Assembly: GCF_001184025.1 (NCBI RefSeq)
Contig: NZ_BBYG01000014.1
Location: forward strand, 186,001 to 250,000
Source: Streptomyces maremycinicus
Lineage (GTDB): Bacteria; Actinomycetota; Actinomycetes; Streptomycetales; Streptomycetaceae
Direction: 5' to 3'
DNA length: 64,000 nucleotides
Shown here: in pieces, positions 24,901-32,963 of the stretch
Layout of the letters: every line of letters starts with the position of its first letter
Position numbering within the stretch: the first letter of the stretch is position 1
Position numbers and translations under genes: made by a program
The notes under the pieces: generated by a model
Seen by the model: only the letters and a program-made list of their open reading frames with translations
What the model was told of the DNA's origin: nothing
Databases searched by the model: none

Positions 24901-27076
24901 CGCGCTGACCGGTGGACGGGTCGTCCATCAGGGCACGGGGGCGGGCACCGAGACCTTCGTCCTGGGCGGTCATCAGGTCACCGGGCAGGAGGGCACCAGC
25001 CACAACGTCTCGCTGCAGGGAGGCCTGACGGGCGCGGAGAACGGCGCCGAGTGGCGGCTCGCCGAGGGGGTGGCGGCCGGCCGGAACCTGGGCAGCGGCG
25101 ACACGACGGCGTCCACGCTGGCCGGCACGGTCGAACGCAACGCGCACACCCCCCGCAAGAGTCCGCTCTACCTCGTGCAGTGCGATCTGGTGGTGCGCAT
25201 GGTCGCCGAGGTCGCGGTGACGGGCGGCGGCCCGTACGTGGCGCGCGGTGGCCGTACGGTGCCCGGGGCGGTCGCGGTGTGGCTGACCGCGAGTCAGCTG
25301 CGGGCGGCGGGGCTGAAGGTACCGGGCGAGCGGGCGCGCGAGGACACGGCCTCCGGTTCGGGCACGGCGCCGGCGGGGACGACGACCGGGAAGTCCGGGA
25401 CCTCCGGGACGTCCTCGCGGCCGGCCGGGACGACGACACGGGCCGGCCAGGAGGAGGAGACCCCGAAGGCGTCCACGTCGGCTGCGGGCGGCGCGGGGAA
25501 GAGCGCGCCGCTGCTGCCCCCGGCCCCGGTGCCGGCCCTCGCCGCGTCGCTCCCGCTCGGCTTCGGCATGATCGAGGACATGCCCGACTTCGTGCCGCTG
25601 CTGGAGGGGATCCGGGGCCGCCTCGGTGCCTCCCTCGCGGACGACCTGCTGCCGCGCACCCGGCTGACGGACCGCAACGACAACGTGCAGCGGCTGTTGC
25701 GGGTGCTCGACCGGGACGGTGCGGCCGGCCTGCTGTCGAGCGCGATGGACGGCGGGGTGGGCGTCGAACTGCTGGACGGCCGCAAGCGGCCCTACCGGGC
25801 GCTGTTCCGTATCCGCAGGACCGGGCCGCGCAGCTATGTCGAGACCGCGTCGGACGGCCGGGACATGGAATACATCACCTCCGCCGCCGCCCAGCGGGCC
25901 ACCGCCCACGACGAGAGCGACAGCCGGGGCGTCGAGGCGGTGGTGGCCGGATCGGGTAAACCGGACGGGGGCGCCGGCCAGTTGAAGAGCCTCGGCGCCG
26001 CCGCCGGGCTCGGGGTCGGCACGAGCGACTCGCGCCGCTCCGTGGGTGTCGGGCGGGCCCAGCTGGGCGTGAAGACCGTCGCCGAGGCGGCCTCCGCGCC
26101 CTCGGCCCTGATGAACGTGCCGATCGAGGCGACCCTGGAGGTGTTCTCCGGCAACCGCCGGGTGGCCCTCGCTCCGTTGAAGGGCCTGAGCCTCACCCAT
26201 CGGGTGCTCGCCGCGGACCTGCGGGCGCTGTCCCGGTTGTCCCCGGTGCCACCCCAGCAGATCGGTGTGCACGCGGTCGCCGCCGAGGACGCGGGTGCCG
26301 ACCGGCTCGGTCCCTGGCGTGACTCCGGGGTCCGGCTGCCGATGGAGGCCCAGGTCAACGGGTTCCGGGGGACGCCCAGGGTGCAGCAGGCGGTGGACGA
26401 CGCGGTCCAGCGGGCGGGCGGCGGCGCGCGGTTCCGCACCGGTGGCGAGGCCGCCTACCACCTGCTGCGGGAGGCGGTGTCCACGGAGTGGCTGATCGCG
26501 GCGATGCCCCTGCTGACCGCCTCGGGCGTGGACCTTCCGCCGGTGCACGCGACCGGCGCGTCGGGCCAGGACCTGCGCGCCTCGCTGCACGCCCGGCTGC
26601 GCGCCGGCCGGGTGCTGGGCGTGGGCGACAAGATGACGTTCGAGACGGTCGCGCAGAGCGGGCTGGACGCGCCGCGCCCGTCGGGTACGGACGGCCAGCG
26701 GGCCGACGAGCACGGCCGGTCGGCGCGCGGTCTGCTCGGCGCGGGGGTGCTGAACGCGGACGAGTTCCGGATGAACCAGCTCCTCGGCACCGTGGACGGC
26801 TCCGGCTCCGGCACGGCGACCGCCGCCAACGCCGCCGGGTCGATACCGCTGCACAAGCCCAAGGCCGAGTCGGTGCTGGTGCAGTTCACGCTCGACGTGC
26901 GGGCGGTGGCGGCGGTGAACGACCGGGTGCGTCCGGGACGCCGGGGGACGGCCGTGCAGGAGGTCACCCTGCCGGACCCGGTGGTGATCCGGATGCCCGC
27001 GCCCGCGGTGCGGCGCATGCTGGCCGACGCGGCGAACGCGGGCCGGCTGCGGGATCCGGGGGGCCACCTGGCCTGA
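21923..27076 (+). CDS. Giant 1717-aa modular protein with N-terminal LQxxAGNAA motif
   Basis: GTG start 21923; no strong ribosome site seen. After a basic, disordered N-terminus, residues 33-51 read NPLLGLQQSAGNAATVAAL. This resembles the short LLxLQRxAGNAAV motif that precedes DUF4157 (eCIS core) and toxin domains in many actinobacterial proteins. The remainder shows six diverged modules of about 230-320 residues. In each, a helical stretch leads to a beta-rich, Gly/Thr/Ser-rich block (starting near 182, 417, 723, 1016, 1336 and 1578), usually closing with a hydrophobic strand-helix element such as VWVSLRADEAQELGL, VAVWLTASQLRAAGL or VVIRMPAPAVRRML. A Thr/Ser/Gly linker (about 1138-1200) separates modules 4 and 5. 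One cysteine only, C1087. No signal peptide, membrane helix or recognised catalytic motif. Stands alone; function unknown. Confidence 0.8.
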   Translation: MRHQRQTGDDRQGSALERPARATRVAGRGSGPNPLLGLQQSAGNAATVAALNAAGPSATRRRPAQVPPAIEEVSDDALELPAYLRDMEAAGLSTAYGLTGHEFVTTTLADAVGRRDGVVAEIAAELAGRPESFYGRGRAFAVTGVRGAERFDVTVRVSPADDDRPGVFSAAGPDSEGAATKVDVQHNTAATVAQSTSGSASKGVAFTGFGLAPVAPGVWVGGAATVNAQPFQSSRDSRTQRNMAEPRVLRSDKGSVEVPRRVRYHVRIMKDGERSPRNAAGSGSLTMRVPVEHLVPTAAGPVPRPRPLAPETARAVSLADSMAPLAVSDRAAPHQGGGGLFDAVASALHPSLTWPGAPGRARLYEATATATVLEDLPRLLRDGIVGEDLTSRDGSTTGTYRMRAAITELAPGWSTGKTQLRTHQQSQHAVTDTAGKGRGGAFGAGPAAGFGVLGNAAAVRGTVMPVAGARKARFSVAEQTVSSRQGAEVRGEKVLYLGTVLFTVEGTGPSSPLTRARGGGRTAHHSMRVWVSLRADEAQELGLPLPEGVTAGEFVKRPERAGKDVKGKGRATAAAPGQDLTEGDERAAGDGAAERDERHLPFGAMGSSVAISRLDTAPMMRAVTRLFATDARLAGYLPAFGEEEQPRDLSPEDAEVQRRNYRELVTVLSETNLRVNKDQLLSTGIRVRLRRKSRFHAHDVQLKVTGSLRETGHLGETKDWLVRSHAGVTSNLQSGRASSRTVGGMALGQFRLIPGALTLSARAEKGRTTTRRGLAGPTLRTDVLTNGSEDASVFGGALSLNVDVTMTSRQRKAARALTPGAPGRDAPAAERVGTLGLDAQDVRLLTPSAFTLDGDAKRHLDESTAARRAGHRDTRTEFAAAGIGDLAGLASRQLGGRRGVRDWTLVETVGDGQPVRDLAFELLARAAARNKEAREDRALETEGLAPRLAIEDRFSPQAVTAALRQAVSAGWVVQNLRHARRLAGLTGAVGTRFALTGGRVVHQGTGAGTETFVLGGHQVTGQEGTSHNVSLQGGLTGAENGAEWRLAEGVAAGRNLGSGDTTASTLAGTVERNAHTPRKSPLYLVQCDLVVRMVAEVAVTGGGPYVARGGRTVPGAVAVWLTASQLRAAGLKVPGERAREDTASGSGTAPAGTTTGKSGTSGTSSRPAGTTTRAGQEEETPKASTSAAGGAGKSAPLLPPAPVPALAASLPLGFGMIEDMPDFVPLLEGIRGRLGASLADDLLPRTRLTDRNDNVQRLLRVLDRDGAAGLLSSAMDGGVGVELLDGRKRPYRALFRIRRTGPRSYVETASDGRDMEYITSAAAQRATAHDESDSRGVEAVVAGSGKPDGGAGQLKSLGAAAGLGVGTSDSRRSVGVGRAQLGVKTVAEAASAPSALMNVPIEATLEVFSGNRRVALAPLKGLSLTHRVLAADLRALSRLSPVPPQQIGVHAVAAEDAGADRLGPWRDSGVRLPMEAQVNGFRGTPRVQQAVDDAVQRAGGGARFRTGGEAAYHLLREAVSTEWLIAAMPLLTASGVDLPPVHATGASGQDLRASLHARLRAGRVLGVGDKMTFETVAQSGLDAPRPSGTDGQRADEHGRSARGLLGAGVLNADEFRMNQLLGTVDGSGSGTATAANAAGSIPLHKPKAESVLVQFTLDVRAVAAVNDRVRPGRRGTAVQEVTLPDPVVIRMPAPAVRRMLADAANAGRLRDPGGHLA

Positions 27077-27131
27077 TCCCCCGGTGCGGCCGACCCGTGT
27101 GCCGTCCTCCGCCGGGGGCCGGGTGCGCGGG

Positions 27132-28787
27132 TCAGAGCTTGGCGCCGAAGGCCTGTGTCCACCACGGGCCGCCGGAGCCGTCGTGGATGCCCACACCGAT
27201 GTTCTTGAAGGAGCAGTTCAGGATGTTGGCCCGGTGGCCTTCGCTGTTCATCCAGGACGTCATCACCGCCGAGGCCGTCTGCTGCCCCTTGGCTATGTTC
27301 TCGCCGTACGTGGACCAGCGGTATCCGGCGGCCGTGATGCGCTGGCCGGGGTCGGCGCCGTCGGGGTTGGTGTGGTCGAAGAAGTCACGGGCCGCCATGT
27401 CGTCGGAGTGGCCCTGTGCGGCTTGGCGCAGTTGGCTGTCCCCGGTGAGGGGGCCGCAGCCCGCCGTCGCCCGCTCCTTGTTGACCAGGGCGATCACCTG
27501 GCTCTCGAGATCGGACGACCCCGCCTGCGCGTTCGGCGTCGCGGACGCGGTGCGCTCGGGTTCGGCCGGTTTCGCCGGCGCCGCCGCCACGACGGTCCTG
27601 CTCGGGCGGGGAGTCGGCGAGGCGCTCGCGCTCGCGGACTTCGACGCGGACGCGGAGGCGGAGGCGGACGGGGAGGCCGACGCCGACGGCGAGCCGCCGG
27701 CGCTGTCCGGCGTGGGGCGGTCGGAGGCGAGCGCCTCGTCCGCGGGCTGTACGGCGGTGCTCTCCCCCGTGCCGCCGTCCGGCTGCGTGCCGAAGTAGTA
27801 GAGGCCGCCGCCCGCCACGCAGACGGCCACCACCGCGCCGCCCACGGCCCGTCGGCGGGTCCGACGCCTCCGGCGGGCGTCGGTGCGGGAGGCGGGACGG
27901 TCCTTCGTGGCGCGGTGGTTCACCGACGGGAGGGACCCGCCCAGGTCCTCGGCGCCGGCGAGCGTCGACGCCGAGCCGACCACGGCGACGGTGTCGGCGG
28001 CGGAGTTCGTCCTCGCGAGCAGCGCGGACGACACCGCGACCAGCGCCAGACCGGCCAGCAGCCCCTCGGCGGGCATCAGCCCGCTCCACAGGCCCGAGCA
28101 GCGCGCGCAGCCACGTGCGTGCCGGGCGGTGCGCTTGCGCCACAGCGCCGAGGGCCGGCCGTCCCAGCCCGTGAGAGCCTCCCGCAGTTCCGGGCACTGC
28201 GGCCTGGAGTCCAGCGCCCGCACGACCACCCGGGCCGCTTCCAGCTGGGCCTTCATCCGCTGTACCCGGACCGCGGTGTGCTCCGGCGTCAGGTCCAGGG
28301 CCGCGGCGATCTCGGCTCGGGTCAGTTCACCGGCGCACTCCAGCCACCACAGGGACAGCAGTCCGCGGTCGTCGGGCTCCAGCCAGCGCGTCGCCCGCGC
28401 GGTCTCCTGCCGCTGGCCGGACAGCTGGAGTTGCACGATGGTCAGGTCGACGAAGTCGGCGCCCGGGTCGGCGACGTCGTCGGCCTCCTCCATGGCGCCC
28501 TGGACGGGCTGCTGACGGTTCCAGTGCGCCCGGACCTGGTTCATCGTGATGGCGACCAGCCAGGAGCGGAAGCTCGCGGGGTCCCGCAGCGCCCCCAGCG
28601 AGTCGAGGGCGCGCAGCATGGTGTCCTGCACGACGTCGTCGACGTCCACGGAACCGTTCAACGCCCGGCCCACGATGTTGTAGACGAGCGGCAGGTACGC
28701 GCCGACGAGCGCGTCCCGGGCCGCCTGGTCGCCCGCCCGGGCGGCGGTGACGAGCGCCACCGCCTCCACCGTGTGCCGTGTACTCAT
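27132..28787 (-). CDS. ECF-type sigma factor fused to ZAS-like motif, membrane segments and CAP domain
   Basis: 551 aa; ATG 28787 with AGGGA upstream. Sigma region 2 spans about 10-92 (VDVDDVVQDTMLRAL, FRSWLVAITMNQVRAHW) and region 4 about 143-186 (LTRAEIAAALDLTPEHTAVRVQRMK). Then C198 and HARGCARC (H223, C227, C230) form an Hx3Cx2C zinc anti-sigma-like motif. Hydrophobic stretches at 243-258 and 314-333 flank a segment ending in nine mostly Arg residues. A Ser/Ala/Pro/Lys-rich linker follows, and residues about 425-551 are a CAP/SCP domain (LVNKERATAGCGPL, HTNPDG, GENIAKG, HRANILNCSFKNIGVGI). Likely membrane-held, with CAP outside, sensing the envelope and intramolecularly restrained. Convergent to the giant gene. 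Confidence 0.85.
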   Translation of the reverse strand: MSTRHTVEAVALVTAARAGDQAARDALVGAYLPLVYNIVGRALNGSVDVDDVVQDTMLRALDSLGALRDPASFRSWLVAITMNQVRAHWNRQQPVQGAMEEADDVADPGADFVDLTIVQLQLSGQRQETARATRWLEPDDRGLLSLWWLECAGELTRAEIAAALDLTPEHTAVRVQRMKAQLEAARVVVRALDSRPQCPELREALTGWDGRPSALWRKRTARHARGCARCSGLWSGLMPAEGLLAGLALVAVSSALLARTNSAADTVAVVGSASTLAGAEDLGGSLPSVNHRATKDRPASRTDARRRRRTRRRAVGGAVVAVCVAGGGLYYFGTQPDGGTGESTAVQPADEALASDRPTPDSAGGSPSASASPSASASASASKSASASASPTPRPSRTVVAAAPAKPAEPERTASATPNAQAGSSDLESQVIALVNKERATAGCGPLTGDSQLRQAAQGHSDDMAARDFFDHTNPDGADPGQRITAAGYRWSTYGENIAKGQQTASAVMTSWMNSEGHRANILNCSFKNIGVGIHDGSGGPWWTQAFGAKL

Positions 28788-29101
28788 GAGACTTCCCTGT
28801 CCTCGACGCCGAACGATGCTGTCCGTCGTATGGGGGATCTCGGCGGGAGCGACGGATAACAGTTCTTCGGAAACTCGTGCGAGGAGAGACTCACCGCTCG
28901 GGGCCGTCCGTGCAAGGGCACCCGTCACATCGGGCCCGGGGCACCGTCGCGGTGGCGGGCCGTCAGGGGTGCGCGACGCGTCGTCGCCGCCTTCGTCCAG
29001 GGGGTGTCGGCCTGTCGGCCCCGACGACTACGGTGGCCCGGCCGGGCGGCCGTGTGCCACGCGACCGGCGACCTACGTCCGCGCGCCCCGAGGAATCCCC
29101 T
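28788..29101. other. Divergent intergenic region upstream of the sigma-CAP gene
   Basis: 314 bp between the sigma-CAP gene (minus) and the small membrane protein gene (plus). It should contain promoters for both, but I could not fix a convincing -35/-10 pair by eye. No gene, hairpin or long repeat seen. Confidence 0.4.
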
Positions 29102-29506
29102 ATGACCCGTATGCCTGTCACCACCAGATGTGCCCGCGCCCTGCTCGTCGCCGTGGGCCTGTCGGGCATCGCCGGCTCGGTACGGCTGGCCGCGGCCGCC
29201 GCGGCCTTCGAGTCCGGCGCGCTGGGGGCCCTGGTCGTCGGGCTGCTGCTGCTCGCGGCTGCGGGGTGCGCGGCGCTCGCCGTGGCCTCACTCGTCATCT
29301 CGGCGCGGTTCGCCGACGGCGGGGGCGCGGTGCGTTCGGGCGCGGTCGCCGTCGGCTGGGTGCTGCTCCTGGGCGGCCTGACCGGGGCCCTGACCCACCA
29401 CTTCGCCTGGGGCGCCGGTGCCGCTCCGGGCGCGTCGCTGGTGGCCCTGTCCAACGCCGCGGCGACCAGGGAGTGGTTCGGCCGAGCGCGGCTGCTGACC
29501 GTCTGA
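29102..29506 (+). CDS. Small integral membrane protein, 134 aa
   Basis: ATG 29102 with GAGGAA upstream. Three to four hydrophobic segments: ALLVAVGLSGIAGSVRLAAAA, LGALVVGLLLLAAAGCAALAVASLVI and the VGWVLLLGGLTGALTHHFAWG region. The third carries a His-His pair at its end. No named family recognised; composition is that of a compact helical membrane protein. It precedes the MFS transporter by 109 bp on the same strand and could be cotranscribed with it. Confidence 0.65.
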   Translation: MTRMPVTTRCARALLVAVGLSGIAGSVRLAAAAAAFESGALGALVVGLLLLAAAGCAALAVASLVISARFADGGGAVRSGAVAVGWVLLLGGLTGALTHHFAWGAGAAPGASLVALSNAAATREWFGRARLLTV

Positions 29507-29615
29507 TACGGCATCAGGCCCACCTGATCGCCGCCCGAACGACCGTGGCGACTCGCGGAAGGCGGCCGGGCACGTCGGACTCGGCGGGGCGCCGCACGGG
29601 GTTACTGTCGCCGGC

Positions 29616-30806
29616 ATGGACCGTGATCACCGGGGCTGGCTCCCCTGTCTGCTCGGCGGAGCCGTCTTCGCCGTGTGCATGGCGGGCACCACGCTGCCGA
29701 CCCCCCTCTACGGCCTCTACCGGGAGAAGTTCGGCTTCTCCGAGCTGACGGTCACCGTCGTGTACGCGGTGTACGCCTTCGGAGTCATCGGAGTGCTGCT
29801 GCTGGCGGGCAACGCCTCGGACAGCGTCGGCAGACGCCCGGTACTGATCGCGGGGCTGGGCTGCGCGGCGGCGAGCGCCGTGTGCTTCCTGGCCGCCACC
29901 GGGCTGGGCTGGCTGTACGCGGGACGGCTGCTGTCGGGCCTGTCCGCCGGTCTGTTCACCGGAGCCGCCACCGCCTACGTGATGGACCTGGCGCCGCCCG
30001 GCGGCACCTCCCGGGCCACGTTCGTCGCGACCGCCGCCAACATGGGCGGGCTGGGCTGCGGTCCGCTGCTCGCCGGGGTGCTCGCGCAGTACGCCGCCCG
30101 GCCGCTGTACCTGCCGTTCGCCGTGCATCTGGTCCTGGTGGCGTGTTCGGCCGCCGTCGTGGCCTGGCTCCCCGAGACCGTACGGCACCGCGGACCGCTG
30201 GGCACGGTACGGCCCCGGCGGCCCGGCCTGCCCCCTCAGGTGCGGTCGGTGTTCGGGCCGGCGGCGGTGGCCTCGTTCGTGGGGTTCGCCCTGTTCGGCG
30301 TGTTCACCTCGGTCAGCCCGGCGTTCCTGTCGGACTCCCTCGGCGTGAGCGACCACGCACTGAGCGGCCTCGTCGTCGCGCTGGCCTTCTTCGCGTCGAC
30401 CGCGGGGCAGTTGCTCGTCGGCCGGGTGGGGGTCGGACGGTCGCTGCCGCTGGGCTGCGCCGCGCTCCTGGCCGGACTGGCGCTGCTCGCGGGCGCCCTG
30501 CGCTGGGAGGTGCTGGCGCTGGTGGTGCTGAGCGCGATCGTCGGCGGGGTCGGGCAGGGGCTCGCGTTCCGCGGGGCGCTGTCCGCGGTGGCCGGGGCGT
30601 CGCCCGAGGAGCGGCGTGCCGCGGTGATCTCGACGCTTTTCGTGGTGGCCTACACCGGCATCTCGCTGCCGGTGATCGGCGTCGGTGTGCTGGTCGGGCC
30701 CCTGGGCCTGGAGGGTGCCGGACTGGTGTTCATCGGGTGCATGGCCGTCCTCGTCTCGACGGCCGGGGCCTATCTGCTCCGGCGGCCGGTGCGGGTGGGT
30801 ACCTGA
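29616..30806 (+). CDS. MFS transporter, 12-helix type
   Basis: 396 aa. Twelve transmembrane helices in two six-helix halves. Motif A-like NASDSVGRRPVLIAG follows helix 2 (about 66-80), and RLLSGLSAGLFTGAATAYV (motif B region, helix 4) has the conserved Arg. It starts MDRDHRGWLPCLLGGAVFAVCMAGTTLPTPLYGLYREKFGF, like the YnfM/arabinose-efflux-type family of drug or sugar exporters. Substrate unknown. No regulator is adjacent. Confidence 0.88.
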   Translation: MDRDHRGWLPCLLGGAVFAVCMAGTTLPTPLYGLYREKFGFSELTVTVVYAVYAFGVIGVLLLAGNASDSVGRRPVLIAGLGCAAASAVCFLAATGLGWLYAGRLLSGLSAGLFTGAATAYVMDLAPPGGTSRATFVATAANMGGLGCGPLLAGVLAQYAARPLYLPFAVHLVLVACSAAVVAWLPETVRHRGPLGTVRPRRPGLPPQVRSVFGPAAVASFVGFALFGVFTSVSPAFLSDSLGVSDHALSGLVVALAFFASTAGQLLVGRVGVGRSLPLGCAALLAGLALLAGALRWEVLALVVLSAIVGGVGQGLAFRGALSAVAGASPEERRAAVISTLFVVAYTGISLPVIGVGVLVGPLGLEGAGLVFIGCMAVLVSTAGAYLLRRPVRVGT

Positions 30807-30999
30807 TCCCCGAGCCCTCGCACGAGGCGTACCGGGCGTCGGCTCGCGCGGCGGGTCGCGGCGCCGGTGTCGCGGGACGGAGCGGCCCGCACACACGCTT
30901 GGCCGCATCCGTACGGGTGGGGTCGGTCCGGGGGCGAAGCGGGAGAGGGCCGACCGGCGTTGTGCAGAACCCATCCGCCATCACGGGAAAGGCCCCCCG

Positions 31000-31089
31000 A
31001 TGCGACGTACCGCCCTCCTCGCCGTCTGTGCCCTGCTCAGCGCCGCGGCCACGGGATTCTTCACCACCAGCGCCGTCCGCAGCCGCTGA
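31000..31089 (+). CDS. Possible small hydrophobic peptide, 29 aa
   Basis: ATG 31000 follows GGGAAAGG (31 bp of purine-rich leader). The 29 residues are MRRTALLAVCALLSAAATG then FFTTSAVRSR: a positively charged start, one hydrophobic helix and a basic end, the pattern of a small membrane or signal-like peptide. It is followed at once by a strong hairpin (31112-31147), which supports a separate transcript. Too short for statistical certainty; it may be a leader rather than a protein. Confidence 0.4.
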   Translation: MRRTALLAVCALLSAAATGFFTTSAVRSR

Positions 31090-31111
31090 GGTCCGGAAGC
31101 AGGGACATCCG

Positions 31112-31147
31112 GGAAGCCGGGAAGGCCGAGCGGCTTTCCCGGCTTCC
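31112..31147. terminator. Bidirectional hairpin terminator
   Basis: A perfect 12-bp stem GGAAGCCGGGAA/TTCCCGGCTTCC extends inward by a G-U pair and GCCG/CGGC around an AG centre. It lies between the small ORF (plus) and the DHA2 exporter (minus), so it can end both transcripts. No U-tract, which is usual in Streptomyces. Confidence 0.8.
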
Positions 31148-31195
31148 GGCTGTCGGCTTCCGCTGCCTGGCCCCACTGCCGGGCCTCCGGAGTAA

Positions 31196-31240
31196 GGCGT
31201 CAGGCGTCTCGGCGTCAGGCGTCTCGGCGTCAGGCCTCAG
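31196..31240. repeat. 15-bp tandem repeat, three units
   Basis: Units start at 31196, 31211 and 31226. The first two are identical (GGCGTCAGGCGTCTC) and the third differs in the last five bases. Further GTCAGGCT fragments continue to about 31270. Located in the 3' flank of the DHA2 exporter gene. Confidence 0.8.
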
Positions 31241-31283
31241 TCGTCAGGCTCGAGGTGCAGAGTCAGGCTCAAGGCGTCGGGCT

Positions 31284-32906
31284 TCAGGACGCGCGGCCGG
31301 CGGTGTTCGAGCGGTCGTCCGACGGTTTGCCCGCCTGTTGTGGATCGCTCGTGCCGCCGGGGTGCCGGATCGCGCACAGGTATCCGATACCGAGGGCGAT
31401 CGCCATCCCGTAGAACACCCACTGGTTGGCCTCGGCGAAGTCCATCCGGATCTCCGGCATGGACTCCTGTACCGTCCGCGCGACCGCCGAGCCGCCGCTG
31501 AGCTTCTGGTCGTCTGCGGTGCCGGTGATGGCCTCGGCGACGCTCTTCGCCGTGCTCTCCGCGGTCCCGGACGACATGCCACCCGACCGCAGCGTGTCGT
31601 CGACGTTCTCCGTCATACGGTGCGTCAGCAGGGATCCGTAGAGGGCCAGGCCGACGCTCGCCGCATAGTTGCGGATCGTCTGGGTGATGCCGGTGACCTC
31701 GCCGTAGGAGGCGTCGATCGCCCGGTTCACGGCGTCGGTGGAGGCGGGCGCGAGGACGAAGCCGATGCCGGCGCCCGCGAGGGCCGCGTAGGGCCACTGG
31801 TCGTGCATCGACAGGTCGGTCAGCTTCCCGGCCCAGAGCGCGAAGCCCACCGCTCCGACCACACAGCCGATCTTCAGGGTCGGCCGCGCGCCGCGCTTGT
31901 CCAGGATCCGCCCGCCCCACTGCGACGCCAGCGCGAAGCCCGCGAAGACGTACAGCAGATACAGGGCCGCCTGGTTGGGCGAGGCGCTCAGGGACACCTG
32001 CGCGTAGACGGAGGCGAAGAAGAACAGCGGGACGAACGCGAGCATGGAGAAGAACAGCACGAGTCCGTCGACCACGAAGGCGCGGTCCCGGAAGACGGCG
32101 AGCTGGATCAGCGGGTGGGCCGTGCGCTGTTCGTAGCGGCAGAACACCCACAGCACGGCCAGCCCGCCCACGATGCAGACCCAGGTGAGCACGCTGTCCC
32201 AACCCCACGCCGACGCCTGCTGGAAGCCGAGCACGCTCACCCCCATGCCGATCGCGATCAGCACGGCGCCCCGCACGTCCAGCGGCTCGTCACGACGGCG
32301 GTCGGAGACGTGGGCGAGCGCCGTCAGGATCAACGCGACGACGGCCACGGGCACGTTGACCCAGAAGATCGCCCGCCAGGTCCAGCCGGTGAGCCAGCCG
32401 CCGAGGAGCGGCCCGATGGCGGTCAGGGCGCCGGTGACACCGAAGAACAGGGCCAGGGCGCGGCCGCGCCGCTCCACCGGGAAGACCGCCACGACCACGG
32501 CCAGCGCCGCGGGGAACAACAGGGCCGCGCCGAGCCCCTGGGTCGCCCGGAAGACGATGAGCCACGGCAGCGCGAAGTCGCCGCTGGGTACGCAGCCGCA
32601 CAGGACCGACGAGATCACGAACACCAGCGTGCCCACGACGACCACGCGCCGAGGACCGAGGAGGTCCGCCAGGCGACCGCCGAGGGCGAAGAACGCGGCC
32701 AACGCCAGCAGATAGGCGTTGACGACCCACTGCATGCCCGAGGCGGACAGGCCGAGTTCGTCGACGATGTCCGGCGTCGCGATCGACACGATGGTCTGGT
32801 CGATGAACGTCATCGAGACCGCGAACATCATGGCCGCGAGGGCCAGCGACTGCGACGGCCCGCGCGGGCCGTCGCGCGCACTGCCTGACTGCTGCTTGGT
32901 GTACAT
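31284..32906 (-). CDS. DHA2-family MFS drug exporter, 14 helices
   Basis: 540 aa from ATG 32906 (weak ribosome site). Fourteen predicted helices. SMTFIDQTIVSIATPDIVDELG is the DHA2 motif D1-like helix 1, GGRLADLLGPRRVVVVG is motif A, and GPLLGGWLTGWTWRAIFWVNVPV is the antiporter motif C region. It is of the EmrB/QacA type that expels hydrophobic drugs or antibiotics against protons. A long loop between helices 13 and 14 (MTENVDDTLRSGG to ESMPEIRMD) is typical. No adjacent TetR; a six-copy GTCACC repeat lies 58 bp upstream of the start. Confidence 0.9.
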   Translation of the reverse strand: MYTKQQSGSARDGPRGPSQSLALAAMMFAVSMTFIDQTIVSIATPDIVDELGLSASGMQWVVNAYLLALAAFFALGGRLADLLGPRRVVVVGTLVFVISSVLCGCVPSGDFALPWLIVFRATQGLGAALLFPAALAVVVAVFPVERRGRALALFFGVTGALTAIGPLLGGWLTGWTWRAIFWVNVPVAVVALILTALAHVSDRRRDEPLDVRGAVLIAIGMGVSVLGFQQASAWGWDSVLTWVCIVGGLAVLWVFCRYEQRTAHPLIQLAVFRDRAFVVDGLVLFFSMLAFVPLFFFASVYAQVSLSASPNQAALYLLYVFAGFALASQWGGRILDKRGARPTLKIGCVVGAVGFALWAGKLTDLSMHDQWPYAALAGAGIGFVLAPASTDAVNRAIDASYGEVTGITQTIRNYAASVGLALYGSLLTHRMTENVDDTLRSGGMSSGTAESTAKSVAEAITGTADDQKLSGGSAVARTVQESMPEIRMDFAEANQWVFYGMAIALGIGYLCAIRHPGGTSDPQQAGKPSDDRSNTAGRAS

Positions 32907-32963
32907 GCCAGTCACGCGTCCAGTCTGAACCCGCCCCGCCCGCGACGCATCCGCTGCCGCTGA

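Noticed and set aside
24137..27196. 1019-codon open frame antisense to the giant protein
   Set aside because: Composition is Arg/Gly/His/Pro without folded-protein character; the sense frame has ordered repeats and normal codon use.
21923..28787. An eCIS or type VI/VII secretion locus around the giant protein
   Set aside because: No sheath, tube, baseplate, ATPase or WXG100 gene is present; only the short N-terminal motif hints at it.
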